From contig JAHRBC010000002.1 of NCBI GenBank assembly GCA_022702545.1, positions 4,154,001 through 4,218,000 of the forward strand: a stretch of DNA of 64,000 nucleotides. Direction: 5' to 3'. Position numbers and translations under genes: made by a program. The stretch is from Phycomyces nitens (lineage: Eukaryota; Mucoromycota; Mucoromycetes; Mucorales; Phycomycetaceae). The notes under the pieces were generated by a model that was not told the origin of the DNA, searched no databases, and saw only the letters and a program-made list of their open reading frames with translations. Positions 35,348 through 47,066 of the stretch are shown in pieces (the stretch's first letter is position 1; every line of letters starts with the position of its first letter).

Positions 35348-38300
35348 TCAAAAGGTCACCTTGAGTGTGAGGATCTGGAAGGGAGTCAGGGTCAACTGAA
35401 CACCTTGGGCTTGTTGGCGCTGCTGTGCTTGCTGTTGCAACTCCACCACATCGTCGTCCAGGACCCGCAGATTGGTGCTAAATGTCCTATCCAATTGTGT
35501 GGACTGGCTGGACGAACTCACGAGCTCAATATCGTCTTCAAGGATATTGCAGCGGTGGACAGCCTTGATGTGTAGAGAACTAAGGAGCATTAGGGCTGTA
35601 CTTTGGAATGTCATTGATATTTACCTCACAAGTCTTGGCCTGGCATGTCCTCCATAGGCTTCATAGAGACGGATAATCATCTGGTTTGAATCCTCGGCCT
35701 TTTTGATTGTGTCCAGAACCACATTGGGGGCATCTTCGATATGGAAGCTAGGAATCGAATTTGGGAGCGAGTCCAGCTTGGCTTTAGGGATCACTCTATT
35801 GCAGTGTGTTTAGTGATTGTGTGGCAAGAATCCGAAATGTTACCTGGGGAGCAACGGGACATTAAAATTGAACCCTTCACGGACCACATCGGATTGTAAA
35901 AAGTGTCCTTTGTGGGGGTAAATAGCATATTTGAATACATGGTGTCCAATGTCACAGTTGGAGTCAGGAGCCTAGACAGAAACGTCAATGGTTGTCAATG
36001 GTTGTCAATGGCTACAGGGACTAGGATCTACCTTTGGTGATCTTATAAGAGAGAGGCGAACGACATTGTCATGGGCAGCATAGCCATATTTACAGTCATT
36101 TAGCAGAGCAACGCCATAGCCATACTCTGAAAGGTCTGCAAATTTATGAGCCACGACCTCAAACTTGGCGCTATCCCAAGAAGTATTGTAGTGTGTAGGC
36201 CGTTTGACAACACCATACTGTGTCTCATAATTCACCTAAAATACAGACGCGTCTTTAAGATTCTATTCTTATCTAGCAAGTCTGTCTGTCGTTTTGCAAA
36301 AATAAAAAAATAAAAAAATTACCGTGTCTGCCATTATATCCCAGGCAAATTCTACTTTCTACATTGACATGTTAATATATCCAGGCCCAACTTATGTTTG
36401 GTAAATCTACTTGCCAAAAACTGACGGTTCTCATTCCAGTCAACCTCTGTTTCAAAGTCTATGCGACGAGAAACGGCTGTCATGATGATAATCTGACGTA
36501 AGCGACTAGTGGCCGAAATCCGCTTCTCGACCAACAAGGCTGCCCGAAGAGGTCCTTGTTCAAGGATCTGAACCGAACCCTCTTCAACCACACGACCTTT
36601 TTCGAGATGGTAAATCTCGACTATAAAATAAATATGTTAAAGGTTGTTTTATATATATATATATATAAGTAGATACTTGCCATCCCATGCTATAAACAAC
36701 ATTCGTGGTGGTTCAAATGGTTAGTAGACCTTAAAAAGATGCGTTTTTGATGATTTACCATCCCAGAACAAAGGCTGCCAACAATTAGTATACATGAGTT
36801 TTGATTCAAAACAAGAGTTTTTTTTTCGAGGCAATACTTACAATGTCTTCATACATCCTAAACACATTTCCTCGCTCGTCCGGCTTGATCAATTCTCTCC
36901 TATGGATATCAAAGGGCGATTAGATATCAAGCACTGTATTGTTCCACCATCACATACTTTTCTTCCTTGTCATGGAGTCCAACCATGTGCCCAGACTTGT
37001 CAAAGGTGGCTTGGATATACTGATTCTCCATCACAATGTTATTCTTTTGATCAGTAACAACCTTTACAGGCTCATATTTGAGTTCTTCTTCAGCAGAATA
37101 TCCTTGGACCCCCAAAGGAGGAACATCACTAACTTTAACATTCAAGATCAGTCTGTATTAGTTTCCAAGAATCATAAATGTCCCATTTACCAAGTGTATA
37201 TCCTGTCCTTCCGAATGCAGAATACTGCTTCATAGTCGGCAGATCTTCGTCTAGAGGAACCTCAATGACCTCCGTGCGCGGCCAAGCAAGTGTATTAAAG
37301 ATCGCCAGTGCTACAGTCGAGATACACAGCATGAATGAATGTGTCTAACCTGCGTCTAGGAAATCAACCGATTCACACACACACACTCACACACACACAC
37401 CTTTTTTGGAGGTTGGTGGTGTGGCAGCAGAGTCTAGACCCATCAACCTCTCTAATAATTCTTCTCGCATCTGTTTTCCCATCGAGTCTACTTTGGCGTA
37501 CATCTAGGTAACAATTCAGACGTTAGATTTGTTTGGCAGCCAGAGTCTCGTACCTGAAGACAATCCTCATAGACCATCTCAATCGAAGATCCCGAAATGA
37601 CATCGTGGAATTGAATCAGACAAATCATTTTCCAAAACATGTCAAATTCTGCCTTTGGATATCTGTTAAATATCAACCATTAGAGATTGTCAAGCAGATC
37701 TTTCCTACTTACGTGAATTGGACTGGATCCATTATGTGGGCAAAGGTGGCCAGCATCTCGACATCACGTAGCAAGAATTCACAGCTGCGGTTAAGCTTCT
37801 TGCAGAGGGCGTGTGTGGTATAGATTCCACGATGTAATTCAAAGTACTTTTTACAGAATATTAGGTGCTACAGAAATACTCGCCGGGCACACTTACCAGT
37901 TCGCCCTTCCATGTGGTTAATTCACTAGAATCACGTTCAATCTTTTCATAGAAATCTATGGGTGTACTCATTTCAACCCTTGGTAGCCCATCCTACACCA
38001 GACAAATCAGTAAAAAATAACATGATTAGAGGGGGTTGTATTGACATACCACATCCCTCATGCGCTTCAGACGCTCAATCATGCTCGAGAGCGGTCCTCC
38101 TCCTCCATCACCATTGCCATAGACCAGCATGCTAGTGTTTGAATACTCCTTGTCTCGATGGTTCTTGACCCTAAAAGAGCATGCAGGTTTCGTTACACAC
38201 ATTAATTTTAAGAAATATACGGCAATTTATAGACTTGCGTTCTAATGAGCTCTTCGGGTGTGCATTGTGCATTATACGTCTCCGAGGGAGCCATGTGGGT

Positions 38301-40257
38301 CAGGGCCTTTGAGCCATCAAGACCTATCCACCAAAAGGTAGTCAAGGGGAACTGGTGGAATATGAGGACTTATATATTCACTAGTCGCACGGCTTTACCT
38401 TGTTGACATTGTTCCACGAGAGCTTTTGGGTAAAGAAATACTTCATGTCTGCCAACCTCATCAATTGTGGCAACTAGGGTCCCAATTTAATAAACATTGT
38501 CGTTATAAAATGACATTTACCTGGGAGGTGTAGCCAAAGGAATCTGGCAGCCAAAACACCTTGCAGCGCTTTCCAAAATGCTCTTCAAAGAAACGTTGCC
38601 TAGGGTTTATATGCAGAATGTCAAGAGGTGTATATTTAACATTTTTTAGATTATTTCTTTTTTAAAAAAAAGAATATTCTGTGTTATACCCTAGCAGGAA
38701 TTGTCGACAAAGGGATTCACCATTAGGCATATTGGTGTCCATCTCAATCCAAGTCTATTTATACATATATATATATATTTACAGACACATTCATACACAC
38801 ATCTCATTATTAAAATCTATTGATCTTTAAAATGTTTCTTGTTTCTTTTTTCTTTTCTTCTTTATATTTGGGCCAAATTCATAACTAGTATATAGGTAAA
38901 GAAAAGAGAAACTTACGCCACCTGTCGGAAGAAACTGGCCCATTGCATTCTTTTCTCGAATCCTGTCCCACAGTCCAGGATAATTATCTCTCACCCACTC
39001 ATATTGTTGTGCTTGTGAACAAATGAATTTGTAGTCTGGGTAACGATCCATCAATCCGATTTGCGAAGACCAGCTTCGGGCTGCCTTGCGAATCGTTTCC
39101 TCAAACGGCCAAAGCCAGGCCGTGTCTAGACACAGATCAGTAATTGGATCATTTGGCAACACTAGTAGTCGCTTACCAATATGACAGTGGCCCAGCGCAT
39201 GGATTTCGTGTTGGGCATCTCCGTTCTTTGCCTTTAGAAACTCGGCAGCAATCCCAAGACAGGCTGGAAGAGTGCTGTCATCTCCAGGCCGGAACTCATT
39301 GATGATCTTGTTGGCTGTGTAGAGGGCCTGGGATGCCCGAGTCGATTCAGGATTGAGATCCTTGGCCATACCCAAGATGATCTGATAATCATACAACAGG
39401 CTCCAGGCCAGCTTATTCGGCACAGCCAGATCCTATAGACACAATAAGCAATCCCTCGAATTGAGATGTCTGTCCAAGGCTTGGTTTACCAATTCATTGA
39501 GGTTGAAGAATCTATTGGGATCTGGGGGACCAATCAAGCCATTGCCCGCACCAAACATGCCGTTGCAAGCCATCTCTATGTAGAACTGAGTAACTTCTCC
39601 GCCCTGTGCTCTAGATGTCAAGAGGTAGTCATGACGCGCATCACTACCCGCTATATACCAACAACAACAACAAATATTAGCCACCAAAACACCAACCAAT
39701 TTGGTCTTGGCTACCTCCGCCTGTCAAACCCTGGAGAGGTACGCCGTCCATACTCCACAGAATGGCCTCATTGTCTGCGTTCCAGATAAAATGAACCTCT
39801 TCTCCGGCAAACTCGTTTGGAATACGCAACTGGACATGGAACCAGTGGGTTGACTTTACAATATTTTAGATTCACTAGATGTCTTGGGTTTCTATATATA
39901 TATCTATATATATTTACCCAGGAAGGACCAAACCATTCACCCAGTCGAGTTGGTCTGAATTCCTGCTGAATGGCTTCTTGGAATGGGATCCTCTTGAGAT
40001 CAGGTACACTGTGAACCAGCAGAGATATGTATTCCTCTGGACACTGCGGTGTCAGACAGATGGACAACACTGTAAATCTAATTTGGCTTACCAGAGTTTG
40101 TACGTGCTTTGTAGAGCTGGGACAGGAGATTGACATCGTTGCCATTGGCACCTCCACTCGTAAAGTTTGAACATCGATCCATCGTGATGCTGCGAATTAG
40201 TTTTGGGGTTTTCATGACAGCCGGGCCCTGTCGCCCATAGTTGTGGTTTGGGTTCAT
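35348..40257 (-). CDS. AMS1: Vacuolar alpha-mannosidase, GH38, Ams1 type
   Basis: Twenty-six exons close in frame to 1105 residues: 40257-40092, 40036-39918, 39853-39715, 39650-39490, 39432-39177, 39125-38917, 38754-38690, 38599-38521, 38473-38399, 38351-38221, 38170-38050, 37992-37897, 37846-37713, 37662-37554, 37503-37401, 37310-37191, 37132-36958, 36899-36842, 36774-36759, 36689-36681, 36620-36415, 36358-36323, 36235-36032, 35971-35844, 35795-35625, 35579-35348. Zinc site HCHIDTAWLWP (about 276-286), nucleophile Asp in [17 protein letters not shown] and the [10 protein letters not shown] block place it in GH38 class IIC. It trims free oligomannosides; in yeast it reaches the vacuole by the Cvt pathway. 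No signal peptide, as in yeast. Introns 20 and 21 start with GCAAGT; exons 19 and 20 are 16 and 9 nt. Confidence 0.95.
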
Positions 40258-40665
40258 TTGGATCCGGAATCCAATTGATGGATTGAGAATTGCAAAGAGA
40301 AAGGGAAGACCTATTATTATTATTATATTTTTTTTTATTTTTTAACAATTTAATTTAATTTATTTTATTTTATTTTCCAAAGCAAGCCGAGTTGGCCTGG
40401 ACTGGCTTTGGCTATAATAATATCCAAGAGTAATTTAATTTAATTTATACACATATTTATTTTGGTAAATATGTTTGGGGAATTATGATAATCTTCCTAT
40501 TTCCCTTAGTACCACAGGCCCTTGAGAAAGACAACAGAAACCAAGATGGGGTGGGGGAGGAGAAGGAGGGTTTTTTTAAAAATAAATATATATATATATA
40601 TATTGGGAATAGTGATGAAATAACAATAAACAGAATGAAAAGGAAAGGATATATATATATATATT
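40258..40665. other. Intergenic: AMS1 upstream and PGM 3' region
   Basis: TTTTA-rich and poly-T tracts (40315-40375) and TA repeats (40585-40602, 40650-40665). AMS1 and PGM run in tandem on the minus strand. No gene seen. Confidence 0.45.
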
Positions 40666-42402
40666 TTAGGTAATGACAGTAGGCTCGTTGCGGCCAGTGT
40701 ACTTTACCAACTGCGAAATCTCGAGTGCAACGTCAATCAGAGGCTGGAGAGCCTTTTGGGTCTCGAGCGGATACTCCTCGGGATTGCTAGAGTACTTTTC
40801 AACATAGAGACGCACAGTTGCACCCTGGGATCCAGTTCCAGACAGACGGATCACGATACGCGAGCCGTCTTCAAAGATGATACGGACACCCTGCTTCTTG
40901 GACACACTCTTGTCAATAGGGTCCAGGTAGCTAAAGTCATCAGTCTTGGCTACAGTGAAGCCACCAAATGTCTGGTTGATCAGAGACTTGGTCTCGATGG
41001 CTTCCCTGAGACGGGCCACCATTTCGTCCGCACGCTGTCCATCGACTTCCTCATAATCATAGCGAGAAAAGAAGTTGCGGCCATAGATCTGGTAATGGGC
41101 CTGGAGGACATCCTGGACACTTGTGTTGGGCTTTGTGCTATTGACATGCGCAAGGATGCTTAGCCAAGACAGCACGGCCCACAGACCGTCCTTTTCGCGT
41201 ACATGGTCAGAACCGGTTCCAAAGGACTCTTCACCGCAAATTGAGCATCGGCCGGCATCCATGAGGTTTCCAAAGAACTTCCAGCCAGTAGGCACCTCAA
41301 AGAACTCTAGGTTCTGCTTCTTGGCAACCAAATCAAGTGCCTGGGATGTAGGCATGGAACGAGCAAGGCCATTGACACCGTGCTTCTTAAAGTAAGGAAT
41401 GGCTTCCTTGGCATAGTGGGCAATGATGGCCACACTGTCACTTGGAGTCACAAATGCCTTGTAGCCAATAATCATGTTGCGGTCACCATCGCCGTCAGAT
41501 GCAGCACCAAAGTCGTACTTTTCCTTGTCAACACGCTCAACAAGATCGTGGGCATATGTGAGGTTGGGGTCAGGATGGGCACCTCCAAAATCAGGCAGGG
41601 GTTGGCACCGCATCACGCTTGATTGGGGTAGACCAAGTTCGCCAACAAATAGCCGTTGGCCATAGGGACCAGTCACACCATTCATGCCATCAAACAAGAC
41701 CCTGAAGGAATTATTGTCCTTTGTGAGAAAGGCACGGATGGCATCGAAATCAAAGATTGTCTTCATGTAGTCCACATAGTCATCCACACCGTCAATCACC
41801 TCGACTTCCATGCCTTGGATTGTGTGGCTGGCAATCTTTGAAAAGTCTACGGCTGGGACATCAGCCCATGTCAATTGCTTGATGGTCTTGGTGATCTCAT
41901 AGATCCTGTCCGTCACACTCTCAGGAGCAGGTCCACCGTTGGACATGTTGTACTTGATTCCAAAGTCGTTTTCAGGTCCTCCAGGGTTATGGGAGGCTGT
42001 CAAGAGGATGCCGCCAGTTGCCTTGTTTTTGCGAATCAGATGCGAGGCAGCAGGGGTGGACAGGATGCCGTTTTGACCAACGATCAGTTTGGCGACCTAG
42101 AAGAGAGAGGGGCGGGGTCAGTGACAATGAAACAAGACTGACGCCATACTTACACCAGCACCAATGCTGAGACGGACGATGATCTGGAGGACTTGGTCAA
42201 TGTAGTAGCGGCCATCGCCACCAACCACCAGCGTGGCTCCCTTGGCTCCTCCTTCAGATTGGGGAATGGCCTCCAAGATGGCCTGGATAAAGTTCTCTGT
42301 ATAGTTCTTTTGTTCAAAGATCTTGACGCGTTTACGGAGACCAGATGTGCCTGGCTTTTGGCCATCGTATGGAGTGGTAGGAGTGGTTTGGATTGCAGAC
42401 AT
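40666..42402 (-). CDS. PGM2: Phosphoglucomutase
   Basis: Exons 42402-42154 and 42096-40666 encode 559 residues, the usual length. Features: KPGTSGLRKRV near the N-terminus, active-site phosphoserine in TASHNPGG (about residue 118), metal loop DGDGDR, sugar-binding GEESFGTGSDH, and RLSGTGSQGATVRLYV for phosphate binding. The cytosolic enzyme interconverts glucose 1- and 6-phosphate, linking glycogen, trehalose and cell-wall precursors to glycolysis. Codon bias toward C-ending codons suggests high expression. It is divergent from ATG3, separated by 576 bp. Confidence 0.97.
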
Positions 42403-42978
42403 ATTTAGAGATAAAAAGAAGGGAAAGAGAGAAGAGGGTTGGGTTTTGCCTTATATCTAAAATCCATACCATAAAAATTAAAGGTCAAATTTATGAAAAA
42501 AAGTACGCAACTGAAAAGGAGTCCGCCAACCCAAAAATAATATAATAATACAAACCTGCTTTCCAGATCCTGCCGCCTGGACAAATTGGATCGCCGCTGC
42601 TTAAACGACAATTTATATATATATATATATATATTTAAGATATATATTTTTCAAGGGCGTGCTTTACAATGGCGGCCTGTGATTGGCCAATGATCTTTTT
42701 CTGATAACCATCAGAACGCACAAGCACAAAACAATTGTTTAGCTGTTGTTTGAATGGGATTAGATCATGGAGATTGTCCAACTGGAAACTAATAGAAAGA
42801 AATAAAGAAAACCCCATAAATGATCATTGTTTCAATCCAGGTTCTGGCTTGTGGGAACATGACAGTGGCCGGATGACGCAAGGCATTGGATCAGTCACAT
42901 GCGGTGAGGTACGCGATATTTTTTATTTTTTTATATATTTTTTTATCTTGTTGGGCTTATTCTCTTATCATCCTTACA
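42403..42978. promoter_or_regulatory. Bidirectional promoter of PGM and ATG3
   Basis: Contains a TGATTGGCCAATGATC motif at 42680-42695 with ATTGG and CCAAT overlapping, about 280 bp from both start codons, and a TA run near 42614-42633. CCAAT boxes are bound by the HAP/NF-Y complex in fungi. Confidence 0.5.
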
Positions 42979-44386
42979 ATGTCTGTCCAGGACGTCTACA
43001 ATAACCTCTTTTCGACCTTTCATTCCGTACGAGAGTACCTCGCACCTGTTCTCAAGGACTCTCGATTCAAGGAGACCGGCTGCTTGACGCCAGAGGAAGT
43101 AAGTTGACCAGCAAAGACTGGTGCCAGACTCTGAATACCAAATAGTTTGTTGCTGCGGGCGAGTTTTTGGTCTACAAGTGCCCAACCTGGTCATGGTAAG
43201 ACAAAGAGATGGGATGGGCCATGTTCTAAACTCTCAAAAGGGAGGGTGGATTGGAAGACAAGAAGAGAGACTATCTGCCATCAGACAAGCAGTTTCTGGT
43301 CACACGAAATGGTAGGATGGTTGATTTGGATATGATGTGGGTCTCATTAACTTGTCTTGTTCCAGTGCCTTGCTTGCGTCGTGCAGTCCAGATGGAGTAC
43401 ACCAATGACGATGCAGAGACCCAGTTGATCCCGAACCAGGATAACGACGATGATGGTTGGATGTACACTCACAGCTCAAGAGGTTAGATAGATAGATGAA
43501 AAAGAGAAAAAGAAAAAGTCAGTTGGTGGGAGGAGGAGGAGGAGGGGCTGTATTGATAAAGCAATCTAGTTCCTACTGTAATGGAAGACATTGCACACAC
43601 AATGATTGGAGACGAAGAAGAAGAGGCACAGAGAAAACTAGAAAACTTGACGGTCAAGGATGAAGAAGAGGTTCCGGATCTAGATGACATACCAGACATG
43701 GAGGACACATTTGAGGAAGATGATCCGGTAATATATAATATATCAAATGCATGAATAATGGCTAACCCAAAATAATAATAATAATCTATTAGGCCCGTGC
43801 TGATACCCATGAAGTCAAGCAAGTCCACACATGTGCCCTGCCTCTAGCCATTAACTCTCTTTTATTTTATTTTATTCTAGTGACAAGATTCTCCAGGTCA
43901 GGACCTACGATGTGTTTATTACCTATGACAAATACTACCAGACACCTAGAATGTGGCTGTTTGGATATGATGAAGTATGAAGCTTTTAGCAAACAAAAAA
44001 CAGTTCTTTTTGATGGTTACACATTCACTTAGGAGCGTCGACCGCTGACTTCTCAACAAGTCTTTGAGGACGTGACACAGGATTACGTCAAGAAGACTGT
44101 AACTATTGAAACACATCCTCACCTCAATCTCAGTCTTGCTTCTATTCATCCCTGCAAACATGCAGAGGTCATGAAGAAGATTATTGAGCGCATGGGAGAC
44201 GGAGTCAATGCTGGTCTGGCTGCAAATGAAGACACTGGAATCCGTGTAGACCAGTAAGTCCAAGGTTATGGGGAATACATAATCGGCTAACGTCCGGTAC
44301 AATTAATTAGATATTTGATCATTTTCCTAAAGTTCATGAGCTCAGTTGTACCAACAATTGACTATGACCACACAATAAGTGCATAA
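42979..44386 (+). CDS. ATG3: Autophagy E2-like enzyme Atg3
   Basis: Nine exons encode 310 residues: 42979-43098, 43147-43196, 43241-43311, 43366-43482, 43570-43727, 43793-43818, 43881-43974, 44033-44253, 44311-44386. The N-terminus reads [13 protein letters not shown], then CPTWSW and [16 protein letters not shown]. An acidic flexible loop follows (EEEEAQRK ... [12 protein letters not shown]). The E2 core has [20 protein letters not shown], and the catalytic Cys lies in [13 protein letters not shown] (about residue 253). Atg3 transfers Atg8 from Atg7 to phosphatidylethanolamine during autophagosome growth. Intron 6 (43819-43880) must start at GCAAGT to keep frame. A 26-nt exon precedes it. 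Confidence 0.95.
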
Positions 44387-44512
44387 TAATATATATGTAT
44401 ATGTATATGTATATATATCGAATGAAATGAATGCTTTTATTTACAGAGAATAGGGAATACAGCGAATGATATAAATGTAGAGAGATGGAGAGGAGAAGGG
44501 GGTCTAGATGAT

Positions 44513-45144
44513 TAAAGAGGTGTATGGGGGTCCAAAAGGCGAATCAGTGTCTGGCGTAAGACAAGAGGAGAGACGGGTTTACTGATACATCCATTCTATC
44601 GTACAGATAAGAATATATAAATATACAATGGAAATTATTATTTTTTGGGCAGTATGTAGCACATTACCATTCCTGCCTTTATGTACGCGAGCTTGTCTTT
44701 TGGAGAATCGTTTGTGGTGACGGCAATGATTGGGACTGTTTGGTTAGACTGGAGGATGTTGAGGGTATTTGAGTGTCGAATATTCTTTGCAGTGTCAATT
44801 CCGTTTAAAAGTGGCATGTCAATATCCAACAAGATAAGGTCAAATTGGTGGTCGCAAAGCACTTCTAATGCCTTGACTCCACTCTTGACCAGCATCATGT
44901 CCTTTACTACGTCGCCCATGTGTAGGCGCAGGAGTCTAGAGAGGACCTGGAGATTGACAGGGTTGTCGTCGACCAGCAGTACTTTTTCTAATTGGCGAGC
45001 CCGAATATCAGAAACGGCTGCTGACTGATGCCGTCGTAGCCGATGGCGCGCCTGTCTCCTTTCGATTGGAAGTGGGTCTGCCAAAGGACTCCGTGAACCG
45101 GTCGAGGCCCGGCGATGATTGCGAAACGAAAAGTAATCCAACGT
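44513..45144 (-). CDS. Stand-alone response-regulator receiver protein (5' end unresolved)
   Basis: Last exon 44595-44513 joins an upstream exon ending at 44668. Together they encode a complete receiver domain: acidic pair in LLVDDNPVN, phospho-acceptor Asp in LLDIDMPLLNG, Thr in AVTTND and Lys in CISKPVSP. The protein ends shortly after (RLLDPHTPL). All phosphotransfer residues are present, so the domain should be active. No kinase, DNA-binding or other domain is visible upstream, only a basic segment (HRRAS ... RRQARHRLRRHQS). There is no in-frame ATG in the region I could assign; the upstream coordinate is a frame limit, not a start. An upstream exon or a fragment of a larger histidine kinase gene is possible. 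Confidence 0.72.
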
Positions 45145-45477
45145 GTATAGAGATAGAGGGAAAGAGTGAGAGAGAATACAAGACAAGGAAGACCAGAGAG
45201 AGAGAGAAAGAGAGAAAGATATATAGACAAAAAAGTTAAAAATAAGAAGGGTCCCACGCCAAAAATATCTATGCAATCATAGGGTTTCTTGTACAAGGCA
45301 CCCCTTTGGCCATGCAAATAAAATATACATATAATTATATATATATAATATATATATTCTTTTTATTAATATTTGATAGTCTTTTGGGTCGAGAATCGCC
45401 AAGAATTTATATATTTATTCAACCCAATTCTGTCCACAGATCCAGACTCGAGGCGTCATTGTTTTTTCATGTTCGTG

Positions 45478-45810
45478 TTAGGTGGACGAAATTGATGCCA
45501 ATAGGGTATTAATAAAGACCACGCTCAAGACTACTTTCAGAATAGACATTCCTCCGCCATCGTACGCTGTGGGAGCCAGCTGGCTAGGTCCAGGAACCTA
45601 GAAACGATTGGTTATTGATTGATTGATTGATTGATGAGGATCAAGATACTTACTACTTTGGTCATTGGTGCACTTGTAGATGGCCCATGCCAGCCATTCA
45701 TATATTCAAAATATGGTGCCAATGGCGATCCAGGTCCCTGCAAATCATATGAGATTTAATATGTCAAAAAAGGTTTATTGACTCACTGGATTCAATTTCG
45801 AGAGGGTCAT
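45478..45810 (-). CDS. Small tail-anchored protein, 75 residues, three exons
   Basis: Exons 45810-45787, 45737-45654 and 45597-45478 (introns 49 and 56 nt, GTGAGT...CAG and GTAAGT...TAG) give one frame. The protein starts MTLSKLNPGPGSPLAPYFEY, is Pro/Gly/Ser-rich, and ends with a hydrophobic helix (ILKVVLSVVFINTLLASI) and a short Ser/Thr tail. One C-terminal helix and no signal peptide suggest a tail-anchored protein of ER, mitochondrial outer or peroxisomal membrane. No family recognised. Each exon is too short to show up as a long open frame. Both introns have full consensus borders, which supports the model. Confidence 0.6.
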
Positions 45811-46154
45811 GAGACAGAATAAGAGAACAGCTTAACTAGGACTACAACGACCACTTTACATCATATTTTATATAATTCCAATAAAATAAATAAATAAAAT
45901 AAAATAAATAAATAACAAATATTTTTGCGACATTTTGATACAAATATGCGACTACCGAGGCACTTTGTGCGATATGCTACGTCCAATCATAAAAAAAACA
46001 CTAGTCTTGTCTTGCGCCACCACTCAAAAAAAAAAGTTTGGGATGAATGCAAAAAAATATATAGTAATGATAATAAATGATAATAAATGATAATAAATGG
46101 TAATAAATGGTAATAATGTATGCAATAATATATAAATGCTTTTGCATATCGTGT
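45811..46154. other. Intergenic, AT-rich repeats
   Basis: ATAAA repeats (45880-45915) and ATAATGATAATAA repeats (46063-46115). 3' region of the PX gene and upstream region of the small gene. Nothing else seen. Confidence 0.5.
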
Positions 46155-47066
46155 CTACCATGTGAGACAGGTGAGGGTCACATAATCTAATCTGTGCCAG
46201 ATCCCTTCCATGGCAGTCTTGAGATCCTTGTCTGAAGCTAGCAAGAGAACAATTCCGGACGAGGGGTTGTCGGCACATGGCTGTAATTGGGGACTAGAAA
46301 AGTATCCAAACGAACGGGAGGTGGCCATATCAGCCAGGGATTTCATTGACACATTGGGCTTCTTTTGGTTCAAGGTGAGTGTGTAAAGAGCCCCTTGACG
46401 ATCCGACTGATCTAGATGGTAATAAGCCAGACTAGAGGACGGAGGCAGGAGACTTAGATTGGCCAGGGCAAGCTCATGGTCAAGCGCTGAACGGAGCTCG
46501 AGCAGGCTCCAATGTCGTTGCATGTGGACCGTAACTGAGGTATGGCCGAGAAATAGACAGACTTGGATACAAGACGGAAGAAGAGGATTAAAGGTATTTA
46601 GAGATCTATTTGAGGAGATGTTGTGTGAGGTGTCTAGAATGTTTGGCGAGGGGCCAGATGCTGGTTGGTGATCCAGAAAACGATGGACAGCCTGTGATTG
46701 CCACACAGATTGAGGCATTATTGACAATTGAAACAGATATTGATCTAGTCTGTTCTGCTTCTTTCGCTGTCGAGACCTCTTGGTGCACCATGACTGGTGT
46801 CGAGGCAGAGGAGAAAGCACTGGTAGGGACTGGGTCTTTAGGACTGAATTAGATACCACATTTTGGCACTTTTTCCAAATGGTGGTATCTGTGGTGCGTC
46901 CGTTTGAATACAGGACGCACAATTCGTCGGACAGTCTGAGAAAGTCTTTGAAGCGTCGGTGTACGGTGTAGCTGGGGCCGTGGTCAGGTTGAATCTGAAT
47001 AGCATACCAGGTCTCTTTACCTCTTTGCTCATACGATTCAACACAAGCGCTTTTAATTGAGGCCAT
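46155..47066 (-). CDS. PX-PB1 adaptor protein without SH3 domains
   Basis: A single exon encodes 303 residues. Residues 1-130 form a PX domain: TWYAIQIQPDHGPSYTVHRRFKDF holds the RRF/Y element that contacts phosphoinositide, and a basic RSRQRKKQ lies in the membrane loop. After a Ser/Asn-rich linker, residues about 165-303 resemble a PB1 domain, with IQVCLFLGHTSVTVHM at its start and SDKDLKTAMEGIW as the acidic helix at its end. Fungal Bem1/Scd2 scaffolds have SH3-SH3-PX-PB1 and bind Cdc24 through PB1; this gene has only the last two. The upstream 356 bp lack an SH3-coding exon. It may be a short paralogue or a different polarity or NADPH-oxidase adaptor. Confidence 0.75.
   Translation of the reverse strand: MASIKSACVESYEQRGKETWYAIQIQPDHGPSYTVHRRFKDFLRLSDELCVLYSNGRTTDTTIWKKCQNVVSNSVLKTQSLPVLSPLPRHQSWCTKRSRQRKKQNRLDQYLFQLSIMPQSVWQSQAVHRFLDHQPASGPSPNILDTSHNISSNRSLNTFNPLLPSCIQVCLFLGHTSVTVHMQRHWSLLELRSALDHELALANLSLLPPSSSLAYYHLDQSDRQGALYTLTLNQKKPNVSMKSLADMATSRSFGYFSSPQLQPCADNPSSGIVLLLASDKDLKTAMEGIWHRLDYVTLTCLTW

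Noticed and set aside
40037..40091. 22-nt or 34-nt intron at the start of AMS1
   Set aside because: These also keep frame, but a 55-nt intron ending at TGTCCAG does so with a normal length and better protein continuity.
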